DNA of 64,000 nucleotides from Cyanobacteria bacterium SZAS-4 (GTDB lineage: Bacteria > Cyanobacteriota > Vampirovibrionia > Obscuribacterales > Obscuribacteraceae). The notes below the pieces were generated by a model. The model was not told the DNA's origin and did no database searches. It worked only from the letters and a program-made list of their open reading frames with translations. The stretch is from NCBI GenBank assembly GCA_018266255.1, contig JAFEAT010000011.1, positions 103,003 through 167,002 of the forward strand, in the 5' to 3' direction. The translations under genes and the position numbers were made by a program. Shown here piece by piece: positions 26,861 through 35,820 of this stretch. Each line of letters starts with the position of its first letter. The first letter of the stretch is position 1.

Positions 26861-29577
26861 CCGAGTTCCCCGCAGCTCCGACTAACACCGCCAAGCCGCA
26901 AATTCTAAGCGGCTTGATAAAAGCTCACGGTCTGGCCGCGCTAGTTACATTGCTAATTTCCGCATTTTTCGGTTTGCTAGTTTCCATCAAAATGCATCAT
27001 CCCGACTTCGCCGGAAACGACTCATGGTTGACGTGGGGGCGCTTGCGTTACAACCACACGCAAGGAATATTTTTCGGATGGCTCGGAAATGCATTTTTGA
27101 TGTTCTTGTACTATGCAGTGCCGAAGTTATCACTCCGCTCCGTCACCAACAAGCAACTCGGATGGTGTCTGTTCGCATTGTGGAATTTTGCTGTAGTCCT
27201 TCCAGGCTGGCTCCTGGTGCTGGCTGGGTTCAGTCAACCACTGGAGTGGGGTGAATTTCCACTGATAGTAGATGCATTTGTCGTTGTTGCATTTATTATG
27301 ATGATCGTTCAATTTGCATTTCCACTATTGAAAGGAAAACTTTCGCACCTCTATGTATCGGGTTGGTACATCATAGGCTCACTCTTTTTTACAGCTTTAG
27401 CTTATCCTGTAGGAAATATCGCGCCGCAGCTGCTTCCAGGTGCTCAGGGAGCCGCTTTTAGCGGGCTGTGGATTCATGATGCGATTGGTCTCTACGTCAC
27501 TCCGCTGGCGGTAGCGATTGCATATTTTGTGATTCCAGTGGCAACGCGTCGGCCAATTAACAGTCATTTCCTTTCGATGATCGGCTTTTGGATTTTGTTC
27601 TTCACTTATCCACTAAACGGAACGCACCACTATATCTTCTCCGCTATTCCAATGGATGCGCAGAGTGGTGCCATCGCCGCGTCCGTCTACTTAGGACTGG
27701 ATGTAGTGCTTGTTGTGACCAATCTGCTTCTCTCGCTCCGCGGCTCCGGCGAGTCAATCAAGAATGATGTATCGCTTCGGTTTGTTTGGATGGGTGTCAT
27801 CCTCTATTTGATTGTCAGCTTGCAAGGTTCGCTGCAAGCCTTGATGCCGCTCAATAAACTCGTGCACTTTAGCGATTGGGTGATCGGACATTCTCATCTT
27901 GCGATGCTGGGATTTGCCTCTTTTATCGCAGTTGGTGGCATGTCTCACGTTTGGCAACGAATCCCGGGACTGCGCTTCAACGCCAGGGCTTTGACGTGGT
28001 GCTACTGGCTAATGCTCAGCGGAATGGTCACGATGGTGGCAGTGCTGACACTGGCTGGTCTTGTCGAATCACATCTCTGGCAAAGTTCGTTGCCGTGGTT
28101 AGATTCTGTGCGCACAGTTAAGCACTATTGGGTGGCGCGCACGTTTGCTGCAATTCCGGTTTTGGCTGGTTTCGTGTGTCTCTGGATTTCTTTGACGTCG
28201 GGACCTGTAACTTCAGATGAGAATGCGGAAAAGGCAGGCGGATTGTCTTTCGAGCAACCGACATTTCGCGATGCTGCGTCGGTAGCTGCAACGCCGGCGG
28301 CATCATCGGCAACATCCACAGACAAGTCAGTCACAGGTGATGGCGGTGCGAAATGGCTGAACATGGCATATCTATCTGCGTCTCTCGCTGGTTTTGGTTT
28401 CTTCATTTTTTCATTTGCGGTTCTCGGAATTATTCCTGGAATGGCCTTAGAAAAAGAAGTTGCACGAACAAAACCTGCAGTGATGTTGCCACCTACTCCA
28501 CAACAACAAGCAGGAAGAATAGTTTATGCCCGCGAGGGTTGTGCCTACTGCCACACTCAACAAGTGCGAGTAGTGACCTCTGATGTACAGCGATTCGGAG
28601 CTCCCACCAAAGCTTGGGAGACTCAGTACGAGTATCCGCAGCTTTGGGGCACCAGACGCGTAGGTCCAGACCTTGCTCGCGAGAGTGGTATCAGATCAGA
28701 CGATTGGCAGTTGACCCATTTGTATAATCCACGCCTTGTTGTGGCAGATTCTATGATGCCAGGCTACCCATGGTTGTTTGATGGATCAGCAGCTAAACCT
28801 AGCAAAGATGCAGCTGATCTTCTTCAGTACGTTAAGTCACTTGGACATGCCAGACAACTGGCGGGCAACGGGGCCGATCAGTTTACTTTGGCCGTCAATT
28901 GCGCTTGCCCGGACGATGTAAAAAAGCTCGAAACGGAACAAACTGCGATAGATGCAAGTGCCTCCATGCCGAGACGCTCACACAGCGGTCTGGCAGTTGA
29001 ATTGCCCACCGACCCAACTCAACTTGCTACTGATGCGCGACGGGGGCAAAAAATATACGCTCAGAATTGTGCCACCTGTCATGGTGCCACTGGCGGTGGC
29101 GATGGCGTTGCAGCAGCGACGCTGCTTCCCAAACCTGCTGATCTGACTGCGAGCAAAATTTCTGTTGCAGGACTCAGCTCGATCATCATGAACGGTATGC
29201 CCGGTACCGCCATGCCTGCTTGGCGTGATATGCCCCAGCGTGATGTTGAGGGGCTGATCGCTTACCTCACCACATTGCCTAAAGCTGAGACGCCAGTGGA
29301 GGTTTCTGCTGCAGATTTGGAGAGTGGAAAGCGGTTGTTTGCTCAACAATGTGTTTCATGCCATGGCACTACTGGTAATGGCAGTGGTCCAGCCTCTGGC
29401 AATTTGGCTAGATGTCCTACGAATTTTATCGAAGAACAACCTTCAACTCAGGATGCAATGAACGCGCTCGAAAATGGTGTTGCTGGAACGTCCATGCCAC
29501 CATGGCGCTTGCAACTTTCAGAGGAAGAACGCAGACAGCTCACTGCATATGTTCGCACCCTGTATCGAGGGATGTAA
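26857..29577 (+). CDS. cbb3-type cytochrome c oxidase, CcoN-CcoO-CcoP fused in one chain
   Basis: A 906-residue terminal oxidase. Residues ~20-450 are the twelve-helix heme-copper subunit (CcoN): heme-b His in RLRYNHTQGIFFGW, the CuB/His region LWIHDAIGLYVTP, GTHHYIFSA, and the double-His helix VIGHSHLAMLG. Then comes a Ser/Ala-rich linker, one membrane helix (~500-535) and a CcoO-like mono-heme domain with GCAYCHTQQV (heme Cys562). The remaining ~190 residues hold two more heme-c domains, CATCHG (Cys738) and CVSCHG (Cys832), matching the di-heme part of CcoP. Normally these are three proteins. It reduces O2 with high affinity and pumps protons. CcoP's own membrane helix is not seen. Confidence 0.9.
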   Translation: MTEFPAAPTNTAKPQILSGLIKAHGLAALVTLLISAFFGLLVSIKMHHPDFAGNDSWLTWGRLRYNHTQGIFFGWLGNAFLMFLYYAVPKLSLRSVTNKQLGWCLFALWNFAVVLPGWLLVLAGFSQPLEWGEFPLIVDAFVVVAFIMMIVQFAFPLLKGKLSHLYVSGWYIIGSLFFTALAYPVGNIAPQLLPGAQGAAFSGLWIHDAIGLYVTPLAVAIAYFVIPVATRRPINSHFLSMIGFWILFFTYPLNGTHHYIFSAIPMDAQSGAIAASVYLGLDVVLVVTNLLLSLRGSGESIKNDVSLRFVWMGVILYLIVSLQGSLQALMPLNKLVHFSDWVIGHSHLAMLGFASFIAVGGMSHVWQRIPGLRFNARALTWCYWLMLSGMVTMVAVLTLAGLVESHLWQSSLPWLDSVRTVKHYWVARTFAAIPVLAGFVCLWISLTSGPVTSDENAEKAGGLSFEQPTFRDAASVAATPAASSATSTDKSVTGDGGAKWLNMAYLSASLAGFGFFIFSFAVLGIIPGMALEKEVARTKPAVMLPPTPQQQAGRIVYAREGCAYCHTQQVRVVTSDVQRFGAPTKAWETQYEYPQLWGTRRVGPDLARESGIRSDDWQLTHLYNPRLVVADSMMPGYPWLFDGSAAKPSKDAADLLQYVKSLGHARQLAGNGADQFTLAVNCACPDDVKKLETEQTAIDASASMPRRSHSGLAVELPTDPTQLATDARRGQKIYAQNCATCHGATGGGDGVAAATLLPKPADLTASKISVAGLSSIIMNGMPGTAMPAWRDMPQRDVEGLIAYLTTLPKAETPVEVSAADLESGKRLFAQQCVSCHGTTGNGSGPASGNLARCPTNFIEEQPSTQDAMNALENGVAGTSMPPWRLQLSEEERRQLTAYVRTLYRGM

Positions 29578-29582
29578 ACACT

Positions 29583-29726
29583 ATGTTGCTGCAGGTTGCT
29601 CTCCTTCTAATCACCGCGATTATTCTTGCATTCCTTGTGGCGTGGATTCTTTCTCCGCGGTTGCGCCAGGTGCTGGAGGAACCTAAATACGCATTATTCG
29701 ATGAAGCTAACCAAGACGATATGTAA
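29583..29726 (+). CDS. 47-residue single-span membrane peptide of the cbb3 operon
   Basis: A short gene five bases after the oxidase stop, in the same direction. The product has one membrane helix (VALLLITAIILAFLVAWIL) and an acidic cytosolic tail ending YALFDEANQDDM. By size, place and layout it resembles CcoQ or CcoS, small proteins that stabilise or mature cbb3 oxidases; similarity is too short to choose between them. GAGGG lies 11 bases upstream. Confidence 0.72.
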   Translation: MLLQVALLLITAIILAFLVAWILSPRLRQVLEEPKYALFDEANQDDM

Positions 29727-29871
29727 AGCACCTTGAAATGTGATTTTTGAAGCTGAGCTGTGGGCGGCTTCGAAAATACAACTTCTATAATAGTCGACAA
29801 TTTTCGGAAGCAAATAAATGCCAGCGAATGCACAATTTTTAGATTACATTTGCCATTGTGTGGGAAAATAA

Positions 29872-29892
29872 CCCTCATATCTATATCGAGGG
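29872..29892 (+). promoter_or_regulatory. Hairpin that encloses the ribosome binding site
   Basis: CCCTC (29872-29876) pairs with GAGGG (29888-29892), with a further ATA/TAT pairing inside. GAGGG is the only Shine-Dalgarno candidate for ATG 29899, seven bases away, so folding would hide it. Confidence 0.45.
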
Positions 29893-29898
29893 CTAAGT

Positions 29899-30543
29899 AT
29901 GAGTAACAACTCAGCAGTTGTGGCGATTTTATCGCTATTATTCGGAATCATGTGTTCACCTGCCGCATTGGCACAAGCTTCTTCACAGTTAACGACTTGC
30001 GGAAACGGAACCGCATCGTACGTAAACATATTGGTTCCCAAAACTGAAGATCGCCACAGGCGCAAACTGGTTAGCTCCGTTTCAACACCAGCCGGTCAAG
30101 GCTATAACACTTCGCAGGCGGGAATTTTCGTTAGTGGGATAACAGGGGGTGTGACAACCACTGTTGGTATCTCATACAAAGTGAAGCCTCTGAATGGTAG
30201 TACGATTGGCTGTCTGCAGGGTCCACTGCTTCGAGATTCTGGCACTGCCTCTGCATATGGTGCGTTTTCGGCACTCAATTCGCCAGGACTCTATAGCACC
30301 ATTACTGGACCAGATGCAGATGGTTTCTATACTGTGACTTTCACGAATGGACCCAATTCATTCAACTCGCCTAGCATTACATTCAATTTGCTTGGATTGG
30401 TTGCCACCAATGGTGGTTCATTCTTGATCAGTGATTTCAAGATTGGCAATGACATCGTTCCTCTCGGCACAGATCACTCCGTCTCCTGCGCGTTAGGTCA
30501 ACTGTCAGACGCCACATTCAGCACTTATTGCGGTGGACCTTAG
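29899..30543 (+). CDS. Secreted beta-rich protein, unknown function
   Basis: A 214-residue exported protein with a signal peptide ending near ALAQASS. The mature part is rich in Gly, Ser, Thr and Asn with a few Cys (TTCGNG, IGCLQG, VSCALG, STYCGG), suggesting an extracellular beta-sheet domain stabilised by disulfides. No family recognised. It is convergent with the TonB-C gene. The presence of a ribosome-site hairpin just before the start hints at regulated translation. Confidence 0.65.
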   Translation: MSNNSAVVAILSLLFGIMCSPAALAQASSQLTTCGNGTASYVNILVPKTEDRHRRKLVSSVSTPAGQGYNTSQAGIFVSGITGGVTTTVGISYKVKPLNGSTIGCLQGPLLRDSGTASAYGAFSALNSPGLYSTITGPDADGFYTVTFTNGPNSFNSPSITFNLLGLVATNGGSFLISDFKIGNDIVPLGTDHSVSCALGQLSDATFSTYCGGP

Positions 30544-30561
30544 AGTTCGCTGATTGCACAA

Positions 30562-31080
30562 TCACGGATTCTTGACCGAACCATGCGCGGTGGTACTGGA
30601 CGAAGTGCCATCGAAAGTGAGTTCTACTAGCACAGGTTTTGTTCGAGACTTCGGCATGGCGCCAAATGGACCAGCGGCTTTAGCCGCTGCCATTGCGGCG
30701 GTGTCGATTTGTGGCATCTGGGAAGATTTGACGACCTTCACGTCTTGCACGTTACCAGTCTTGTTAACTACGAACGAGACAACTACCTGTCCCAGAAATT
30801 TCTTTGGACCTTGAACTGTCGATAATTTTCTTTCCAGATTGTCCACATAGCTGTGGTAATCAGCTTCGTTCGAAGCAGCGCTGCTCTTAGTCAATGATTG
30901 AGAGCCGTACTCTCGCACTGATTCAGTCTGTTTAACTGCAGTCGGCACAGACGTCTTTTTAACCAAAGTCGTACGCCCATACTCTCGATTTGCAGGGTTG
31001 GAGGATTGCGCATCTACGCATGCTGCCAGCGCGCACCATGAGATTAGAGCAAGCAGAACAGCTGCACTATAAACCTTCAT
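30562..31080 (-). CDS. TonB C-terminal-domain protein, probable lipoprotein
   Basis: About 172 residues. The last ~80 match the TonB_C fold: VVSFVVNKTGNVQDVKVVKSSQMPQID, then AAKAAGPFGAMPKSRTKPVLVELTF. The N-terminus is a signal peptide with a possible lipobox (LAAC), and there is no TonB-type membrane anchor plus Pro-rich spacer. So it is unlikely to be the energy transducer itself; stand-alone TonB_C proteins are common and poorly understood. The start is ATG 31080 with GGAGGAG upstream; the codon at 31119 is rejected. Confidence 0.78.
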   Translation of the reverse strand: MKVYSAAVLLALISWCALAACVDAQSSNPANREYGRTTLVKKTSVPTAVKQTESVREYGSQSLTKSSAASNEADYHSYVDNLERKLSTVQGPKKFLGQVVVSFVVNKTGNVQDVKVVKSSQMPQIDTAAMAAAKAAGPFGAMPKSRTKPVLVELTFDGTSSSTTAHGSVKNP

Positions 31081-31128
31081 ACCCGGCTCCTCCATCAGAG
31101 ACAAGAGCCAGCATAGCATTAGTCGAAC

Positions 31129-31701
31129 TTATGTGGTAACGAATTCCAGTAACTCTGGAAACTCGATAGTGCCCGTATCTTCGACGCAGAAGTGTCCGTA
31201 ATTGTGGAACTCGCGATACTGAATGTGGTGCACCGTCGACATGATGCGTTCGACGCTAGTGTGAATACTTCGCCCGTCATTGTCCGAGTTGAAGAGCGCG
31301 GTTCCACGTGTGCGTGTTGGAAATTCAGGATCGAGGTGAAAGTTGAAAAACTCAGTCGTTCTGGTTCTTTCGATGTCGATCCACGGTGCCACTAATGCAA
31401 CTTTTCCAACAGTAACGTGAGGATGGTCGCAGAGCCAACGCACCAAAAATCCTCCGCCGCAACTGTGTCCAACGAGAATACTTTCTTCGTTAATTTCGTA
31501 TCTCTCGAACTCTCTTTTCCACGTTGGATAATGCGGTTCGTGTGGATTCGGAATTTCAGGTGTGTGTGCTTCATAACCGCGCACTATCAGTTGTTTCTGC
31601 AGCCATGGCAGCCAGTGGTGATTGCTCGGCGAGGGCACGTGTCCGTTGTAGACCTCGTCTCCGTTAGGCGCGCCGTGAATGATAATTGCTGTTCTTCGCA
31701 T
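31129..31701 (-). CDS. Small serine hydrolase of the RBBP9/YdeN type
   Basis: A 190-residue alpha/beta hydrolase without signal peptide. The first strand ends in IIHGAPNGDE, the nucleophile elbow is VGHSCGGGF, and the C-terminal YREFHNYGHF supplies the candidate catalytic His. Size and motif spacing fit the RBBP9/YdeN family of small esterase-like proteins. It precedes the TonB-C gene on the same strand, 48 bases from that gene's start, so they may share a transcript. Confidence 0.82.
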   Translation of the reverse strand: MRRTAIIIHGAPNGDEVYNGHVPSPSNHHWLPWLQKQLIVRGYEAHTPEIPNPHEPHYPTWKREFERYEINEESILVGHSCGGGFLVRWLCDHPHVTVGKVALVAPWIDIERTRTTEFFNFHLDPEFPTRTRGTALFNSDNDGRSIHTSVERIMSTVHHIQYREFHNYGHFCVEDTGTIEFPELLEFVTT

Positions 31702-31819
31702 GGGAATCCATCATTGATATGCGCGTTCTATTATCCGCTTGCTAAACCAAATAATCTAGCTAAAACACGTTGTTGTGAAGGGACGTAGCTCAGGTCGCCA
31801 ACGCTTGTTCAGGCTTGTA

Positions 31820-32359
31820 TCAAGCCGTTCTAGTACGAATGTATATACAACTGACTCCAGCATCCGAGATGCAGTCCGAATCTAATTTGCGCGCTTCTTT
31901 CAAGGAAAATCCTGCCTTCTCCAGTGCGCGGCATGACGCTTTGTTGTCTTGTTGTGGCGCGGAGACGACCACATCAACATCGGGATACAGTTTAAATGCC
32001 TGCTTCACCATTTCTTGAATGATCAGCGGACCTATACCTTGCCCGACAAATTCCAAGTTGCCAATTAAGTAGTCGATGCCGGCAGCTTTCTCGATTGCAA
32101 CGGTTGCGTTCCAGTCGGGATAATTAGCGTGTCGATAGCACTGGATCATGCCAATTGGAACGTCGTTCACATTGGCGATGAACACGTGAGTTTTTGTATC
32201 GGCTTTGACGCGCGGTCCATACTTTTTCGTGACGTCCGCGAGATCGGTCTGTCCGTCCCAAAAACGTGCGACGTGCGGTGCATTGATCCAATCCACAAGT
32301 GTAGAAAAGTCATCAATTTGCAGCGGACGCAGCGAGATCTTTCGTGTCGTGCTTGACAT
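31820..32359 (-). CDS. GNAT acetyltransferase, AAC(6')-like
   Basis: A 179-residue acetyltransferase. It opens with ISLRPLQIDDFSTLVDWINAPHVARFWDG, the form seen in aminoglycoside 6'-N-acetyltransferases and the related lysine-acylating siderophore enzymes, then DYLIGNLEFVGQGIGPLIIQEM (acetyl-CoA loop with Q-x-x-G-x-G) and NKASCRALEKAGF. Whether it acts on an antibiotic or a metabolite cannot be decided. It is divergent from the aldo/keto reductase gene with 65 bases between the starts. Confidence 0.82.
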   Translation of the reverse strand: MSSTTRKISLRPLQIDDFSTLVDWINAPHVARFWDGQTDLADVTKKYGPRVKADTKTHVFIANVNDVPIGMIQCYRHANYPDWNATVAIEKAAGIDYLIGNLEFVGQGIGPLIIQEMVKQAFKLYPDVDVVVSAPQQDNKASCRALEKAGFSLKEARKLDSDCISDAGVSCIYIRTRTA

Positions 32360-32424
32360 GTCGGTACTTAATTACTTGCGTCTAGTCTACAATGTTTAAT
32401 TCGTTATCAAGTTCGGAGAACGAT

Positions 32425-33276
32425 ATGTCAATGATGACCTACAACCAGGTATCCGTTCCATCTTTCATGTACGGCACTGCCTGGAAAAAAGACGCTACTG
32501 CCAAGCTTGTGGAGGAAGCCGTCGATGCAGGTTTCAGATCTATCGACACCGCCAACCAACTAATTCACTACTATGAAGAAGGCGTTGGACACGCACTACA
32601 AGCTCTGGCGAAAAAAGGCGTGACTCGCGATCAATTGTTTCTGCAAACCAAATTTACTTCGACGAATGGACAAGATCATCGCACTCCATACGATGCCGAT
32701 GCTGACATAACGACGCAAGTCAATCAGTCATTTGAGAGTTCTCTCAAGCACTTGCACACAGATCATTTGGATAGCTATGTTTTGCACGGACCTTACTCAC
32801 GCCGCGGTTTGGGGCGAGAGGATTGGGAAGTTTGGAAAGCAATCGAAGCACATTATGCTGCCGGTAAAACTCGCATGATTGGTATCAGTAATGTGAACGC
32901 CGATCAATTAAGTGAGTTGTGCAACAAGGCAACTACCAAACCAATGATGGTGCAAAACAGATGTTACGCGTCTGCCGGGTGGGACATGGAAGTGCGTCAG
33001 ATCTGTCTGGACAACGACATCATCTATCAGGGATTTTCGCTGCTCACTGCCAACCCCCAGGTGCTGGCTGATTCTGCAGTGCGCGCTCTGGCGAAAAAAT
33101 ACAATACGGGTGTTGCACAAATTGTCTTCCGCTTCTCTATGCAAGTAGGCATGTTGCCGTTGACTGGAACTACTAATGGCAAACACATGCGAGAAGATCT
33201 GACATCAGAAAGCTTCACGCTAGACGCATCAGAAGTTAGACAAATTGAATTGATTGCTGTGCACGCAGGTCGCTGA
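32425..33276 (+). CDS. Aldo/keto reductase
   Basis: An NADPH-dependent carbonyl reductase of 283 residues with a TIM-barrel fold. The usual catalytic residues can be placed: Asp in FRSIDTANQ, Tyr in HYYEEGVG, Lys in LQTKF and His in YVLHGP. Cofactor-site features AQIVFRFSMQ and LPLTGTTNGKHMREDL follow in order. ATG 32425 has GGAG six bases upstream; the codon at 32392 lies too close to the promoter. A -10-like TACAAT lies about 30 bases upstream. Convergent with the thioredoxin gene, 12 bases apart. Substrate unknown. Confidence 0.9.
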   Translation: MSMMTYNQVSVPSFMYGTAWKKDATAKLVEEAVDAGFRSIDTANQLIHYYEEGVGHALQALAKKGVTRDQLFLQTKFTSTNGQDHRTPYDADADITTQVNQSFESSLKHLHTDHLDSYVLHGPYSRRGLGREDWEVWKAIEAHYAAGKTRMIGISNVNADQLSELCNKATTKPMMVQNRCYASAGWDMEVRQICLDNDIIYQGFSLLTANPQVLADSAVRALAKKYNTGVAQIVFRFSMQVGMLPLTGTTNGKHMREDLTSESFTLDASEVRQIELIAVHAGR

Positions 33277-33288
33277 GCAAGCCAGCAA

Positions 33289-33975
33289 CTAACGCTTCGG
33301 ATTGTTCAGTTCTTTGATCATACTTTCGAAGTCTTCCAGCGAATTCGGAGCACCGGCTTCGTTTTTCAAAACCTTTCCTGATCCATCTAGATAAACAAGC
33401 GTAGGATACGCTGAGACATTGTATTTCTCTTTCATCGCCGCGTTGGCTGCATCATCACCATCAAGGCTGACGAAAGATATGTCTTTAAAATGATTTTTGG
33501 CTTCTTCGAAATGTGGTTTAAAAGCTTGGCACGGGCCGCACCACGTGGTGGAGAAATCAATAATTTTCTTCACTATTCCACTGCCGGTTGTCGCTACTGC
33601 TGCTTTCGCAGGAGCTGCAGCGGCAGTCGCTGCTACAGCGGTGGTTGATGGACCCGACGTATGTAACTTGTCGAGATTAGCTAACCCTTTCTGGGCATAA
33701 CTTCGCAGAGGTTCTTGGCCGTTTGAGATGACCCAGTTGTACTCTGCCTTAGCCTCAGTCATGCGATTTAAATTTTGTGCGCACAATGCGATGTAGTAAT
33801 GTGCTGTGGCATTGTTTTTGAGATTCAGTGCTTGCAATTTCTGTAAACAGGAAAGATATTTCCCTGAGTTATAGTCGTTGATCGCCTCTTGCGCTGTGGG
33901 AGCTGCTATGGCGAACGAACCGACAATGACGGCGCTCACCAGAGCCAAGATGGAGCAAAATATTGGTCTAGTCAT
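33289..33975 (-). CDS. Exported thioredoxin-like protein with TPR-like N-terminal part
   Basis: A 228-residue periplasmic protein. A signal peptide (ILALVSAVIVGSFAIAAPT) is followed by two TPR-like helical pairs (YLSCLQKLQALNLKNNATAHYYIALCAQNLNRMTEAKAEY region, about residues 30-100), an Ala-rich linker, and a thioredoxin domain (about 130-225) with active site WCGPC and the cis-proline segment SAYPTLVYL. It probably reduces or exchanges disulfides outside the cytoplasm. GGAAG lies six bases before the ATG. Confidence 0.88.
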   Translation of the reverse strand: MTRPIFCSILALVSAVIVGSFAIAAPTAQEAINDYNSGKYLSCLQKLQALNLKNNATAHYYIALCAQNLNRMTEAKAEYNWVISNGQEPLRSYAQKGLANLDKLHTSGPSTTAVAATAAAAPAKAAVATTGSGIVKKIIDFSTTWCGPCQAFKPHFEEAKNHFKDISFVSLDGDDAANAAMKEKYNVSAYPTLVYLDGSGKVLKNEAGAPNSLEDFESMIKELNNPKR

Positions 33976-34053
33976 TTCACACTTCCACGCAGCTAAATCT
34001 CAACACCCATCATATACTCTAGCGCCCTCGACAACCTTAAAAGCCGGGCTCTG

Positions 34054-35742
34054 TTATGTCGCGTCGCGAAGATCCTGCAAGAAATTCTTCGCTGTTTCAT
34101 TTTCTGGGTCGAGCGCAATCGCGTTCAATAGCAATTTTTCGATTATTTCCGCTAGCTTGTCATCAACTTCGCCTTTTGCCACATTCAAGTGACAAGCGGC
34201 CATCGCCGTGTATGACTCGCTGCTGGTTGGATACTTGTCGATGCAGACCTGGCAAATGAAATTGCCAAGCCACGGGAATGGCTCTGTGCATCCGTGTATA
34301 ACGGCAACATTGAGCAGTGCCGTCAGTTGATCTTGATCCTCTGCGAATTCGACAATTACATTTTTGACTGCTTCTTCGTTTCCGCTGTCTAGCAAAAGCG
34401 CAAGACGTCGTGCAAGTGCATCGACGGCGAAGCTCTCTTCATCAAGTTCTTCAGCGACATCTGTTTGGTAACCGTCTTCAATATCCCAGAGAAACACTTT
34501 GTACGCTAGAGGAATAGTGTCCATGTCTGGATAGTAAGTGCGCAGGACTAAGTCTTTTCCAAGGTCGCTGTAGAACACGTGCAGATCGACTGCCGAGATC
34601 TCCGCTAATTCTCCACACTGAGGACAAATAGCGGTTAAATCATCGAAGTCAACATGCGACAACAGGTGCAGCCAATTGATCATATCAGCCCAGCCGGTGT
34701 AGGCTACTTTGGGAAGATGTTTGATTACGGTGGCGGTAAAATCTCGACCGCAGCTGTCGCACAGATAGTGCGCCAGTCGAGAGTCCATCGAGAGAACACC
34801 AAATTCTTTGGTTAGCTTTGCTCGCCCGGCCAAGATTGTGTCATCTATGTATGACTCGAACGGTAGTATCGCATGTAGTGCCGTTTCTGACGGTGGTGCC
34901 ATGTCGAGCCAATCATCAATTTCGAATTTTTCTTTGAAGTCAGCAGTCGGTTTTCGTTCGTGGTTCAGATCGACAAGCCATTTACTTGCTTCGATTAGAT
35001 TCTGCTGCGCGGCCCATTCAATATAGCGAGCGCCTCGTTCAACGTCGCGAACAGTGCCGTCTCCCAACCAGTGCATGGTGCCGCAGACAAACGTTCCATC
35101 GAGATGACCCTGGTCAGCCAACTCTTCGCATATGATTAGCGCCGCGACAGGGTCGATGTCACATCCAATTCCGTTGCGCAACATTTGCGCCAGGTGAAAT
35201 TTTGCATCGTCGTTTTCTGACGCCGCCAAACTGATCCACTTGAACGCCTCGGCATAGTTTTTGCCAATCGTTTTATCGTACTCATACAAGTTGCCCAGCT
35301 GGAATTGCGATGAGCTGAAGCCTAGCTCGGCAGCTTCGTGAAGCAACTCGATCGCATCATCCAGGCGACCTTCATCCATGTGGTACAAAGCGAGTTCATG
35401 CATCGCCGGTGGTGCATGCTGTAATGCTGCTTTTTGAAACCACTTTTTCGCTTCGCTTCGGCTCGTTTCAACACCTTCGCCATCGCGATAGTGTTGACCG
35501 ACTAAAATTTGCGCAAAGGGCAAGCCCTGCTCGGCCGCCTTGACGTAACACTCAACGCCTTTCGACAGATCCTTTTGAACATCAACTCCAATCAGATATT
35601 TCGAACCGAGCGCCAGTAAGGCGTAGGGTTCACCTTCGTCGGCTAATTCTTTTAACTCAACTTGCCCCAGCTCCAGCATGGCGGCAAGTGCGTGTTCGTT
35701 ATGAAGATAGTGGGGATGATGCGCCGATGAGTCAGTTGTCAA
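34054..35742 (-). CDS. Sel1-repeat protein with C-terminal zinc-binding region
   Basis: A 562-residue cytosolic protein. Residues ~30-270 contain six to seven Sel1-like repeats of ~36 residues (AEQGLPFAQILVGQHYRDGEGV; AELGFSSSQFQLGNLYE), an alpha-solenoid that binds other proteins. The second half has two CxxC pairs (YLCDSCGRDF and AICPQCGEL) about 50 residues apart that could bind one zinc, and a final helical part with TPR character. The stated start is a TTG without a good ribosome site; a later ATG at 35679 is possible. Function unknown; one of three Sel1 genes in the window. Confidence 0.8.
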   Translation of the reverse strand: MTTDSSAHHPHYLHNEHALAAMLELGQVELKELADEGEPYALLALGSKYLIGVDVQKDLSKGVECYVKAAEQGLPFAQILVGQHYRDGEGVETSRSEAKKWFQKAALQHAPPAMHELALYHMDEGRLDDAIELLHEAAELGFSSSQFQLGNLYEYDKTIGKNYAEAFKWISLAASENDDAKFHLAQMLRNGIGCDIDPVAALIICEELADQGHLDGTFVCGTMHWLGDGTVRDVERGARYIEWAAQQNLIEASKWLVDLNHERKPTADFKEKFEIDDWLDMAPPSETALHAILPFESYIDDTILAGRAKLTKEFGVLSMDSRLAHYLCDSCGRDFTATVIKHLPKVAYTGWADMINWLHLLSHVDFDDLTAICPQCGELAEISAVDLHVFYSDLGKDLVLRTYYPDMDTIPLAYKVFLWDIEDGYQTDVAEELDEESFAVDALARRLALLLDSGNEEAVKNVIVEFAEDQDQLTALLNVAVIHGCTEPFPWLGNFICQVCIDKYPTSSESYTAMAACHLNVAKGEVDDKLAEIIEKLLLNAIALDPENETAKNFLQDLRDAT

Positions 35743-35820
35743 ACCAAAATCCCAGTTGAGGAATGCAACTCAACACTTTAGCAGGATTGACGCAATTGAG
35801 ACAGTGCGGGCGACTTAAGC

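Noticed and set aside
31780-31860. tRNA-like stretch beginning GGGACGTAGCTCAGG
   Set aside because: The D-arm-like start is not followed by a canonical T-arm (no GTTCGA-type loop), the acceptor ends do not pair, and the right part is the coding end of the GNAT gene.
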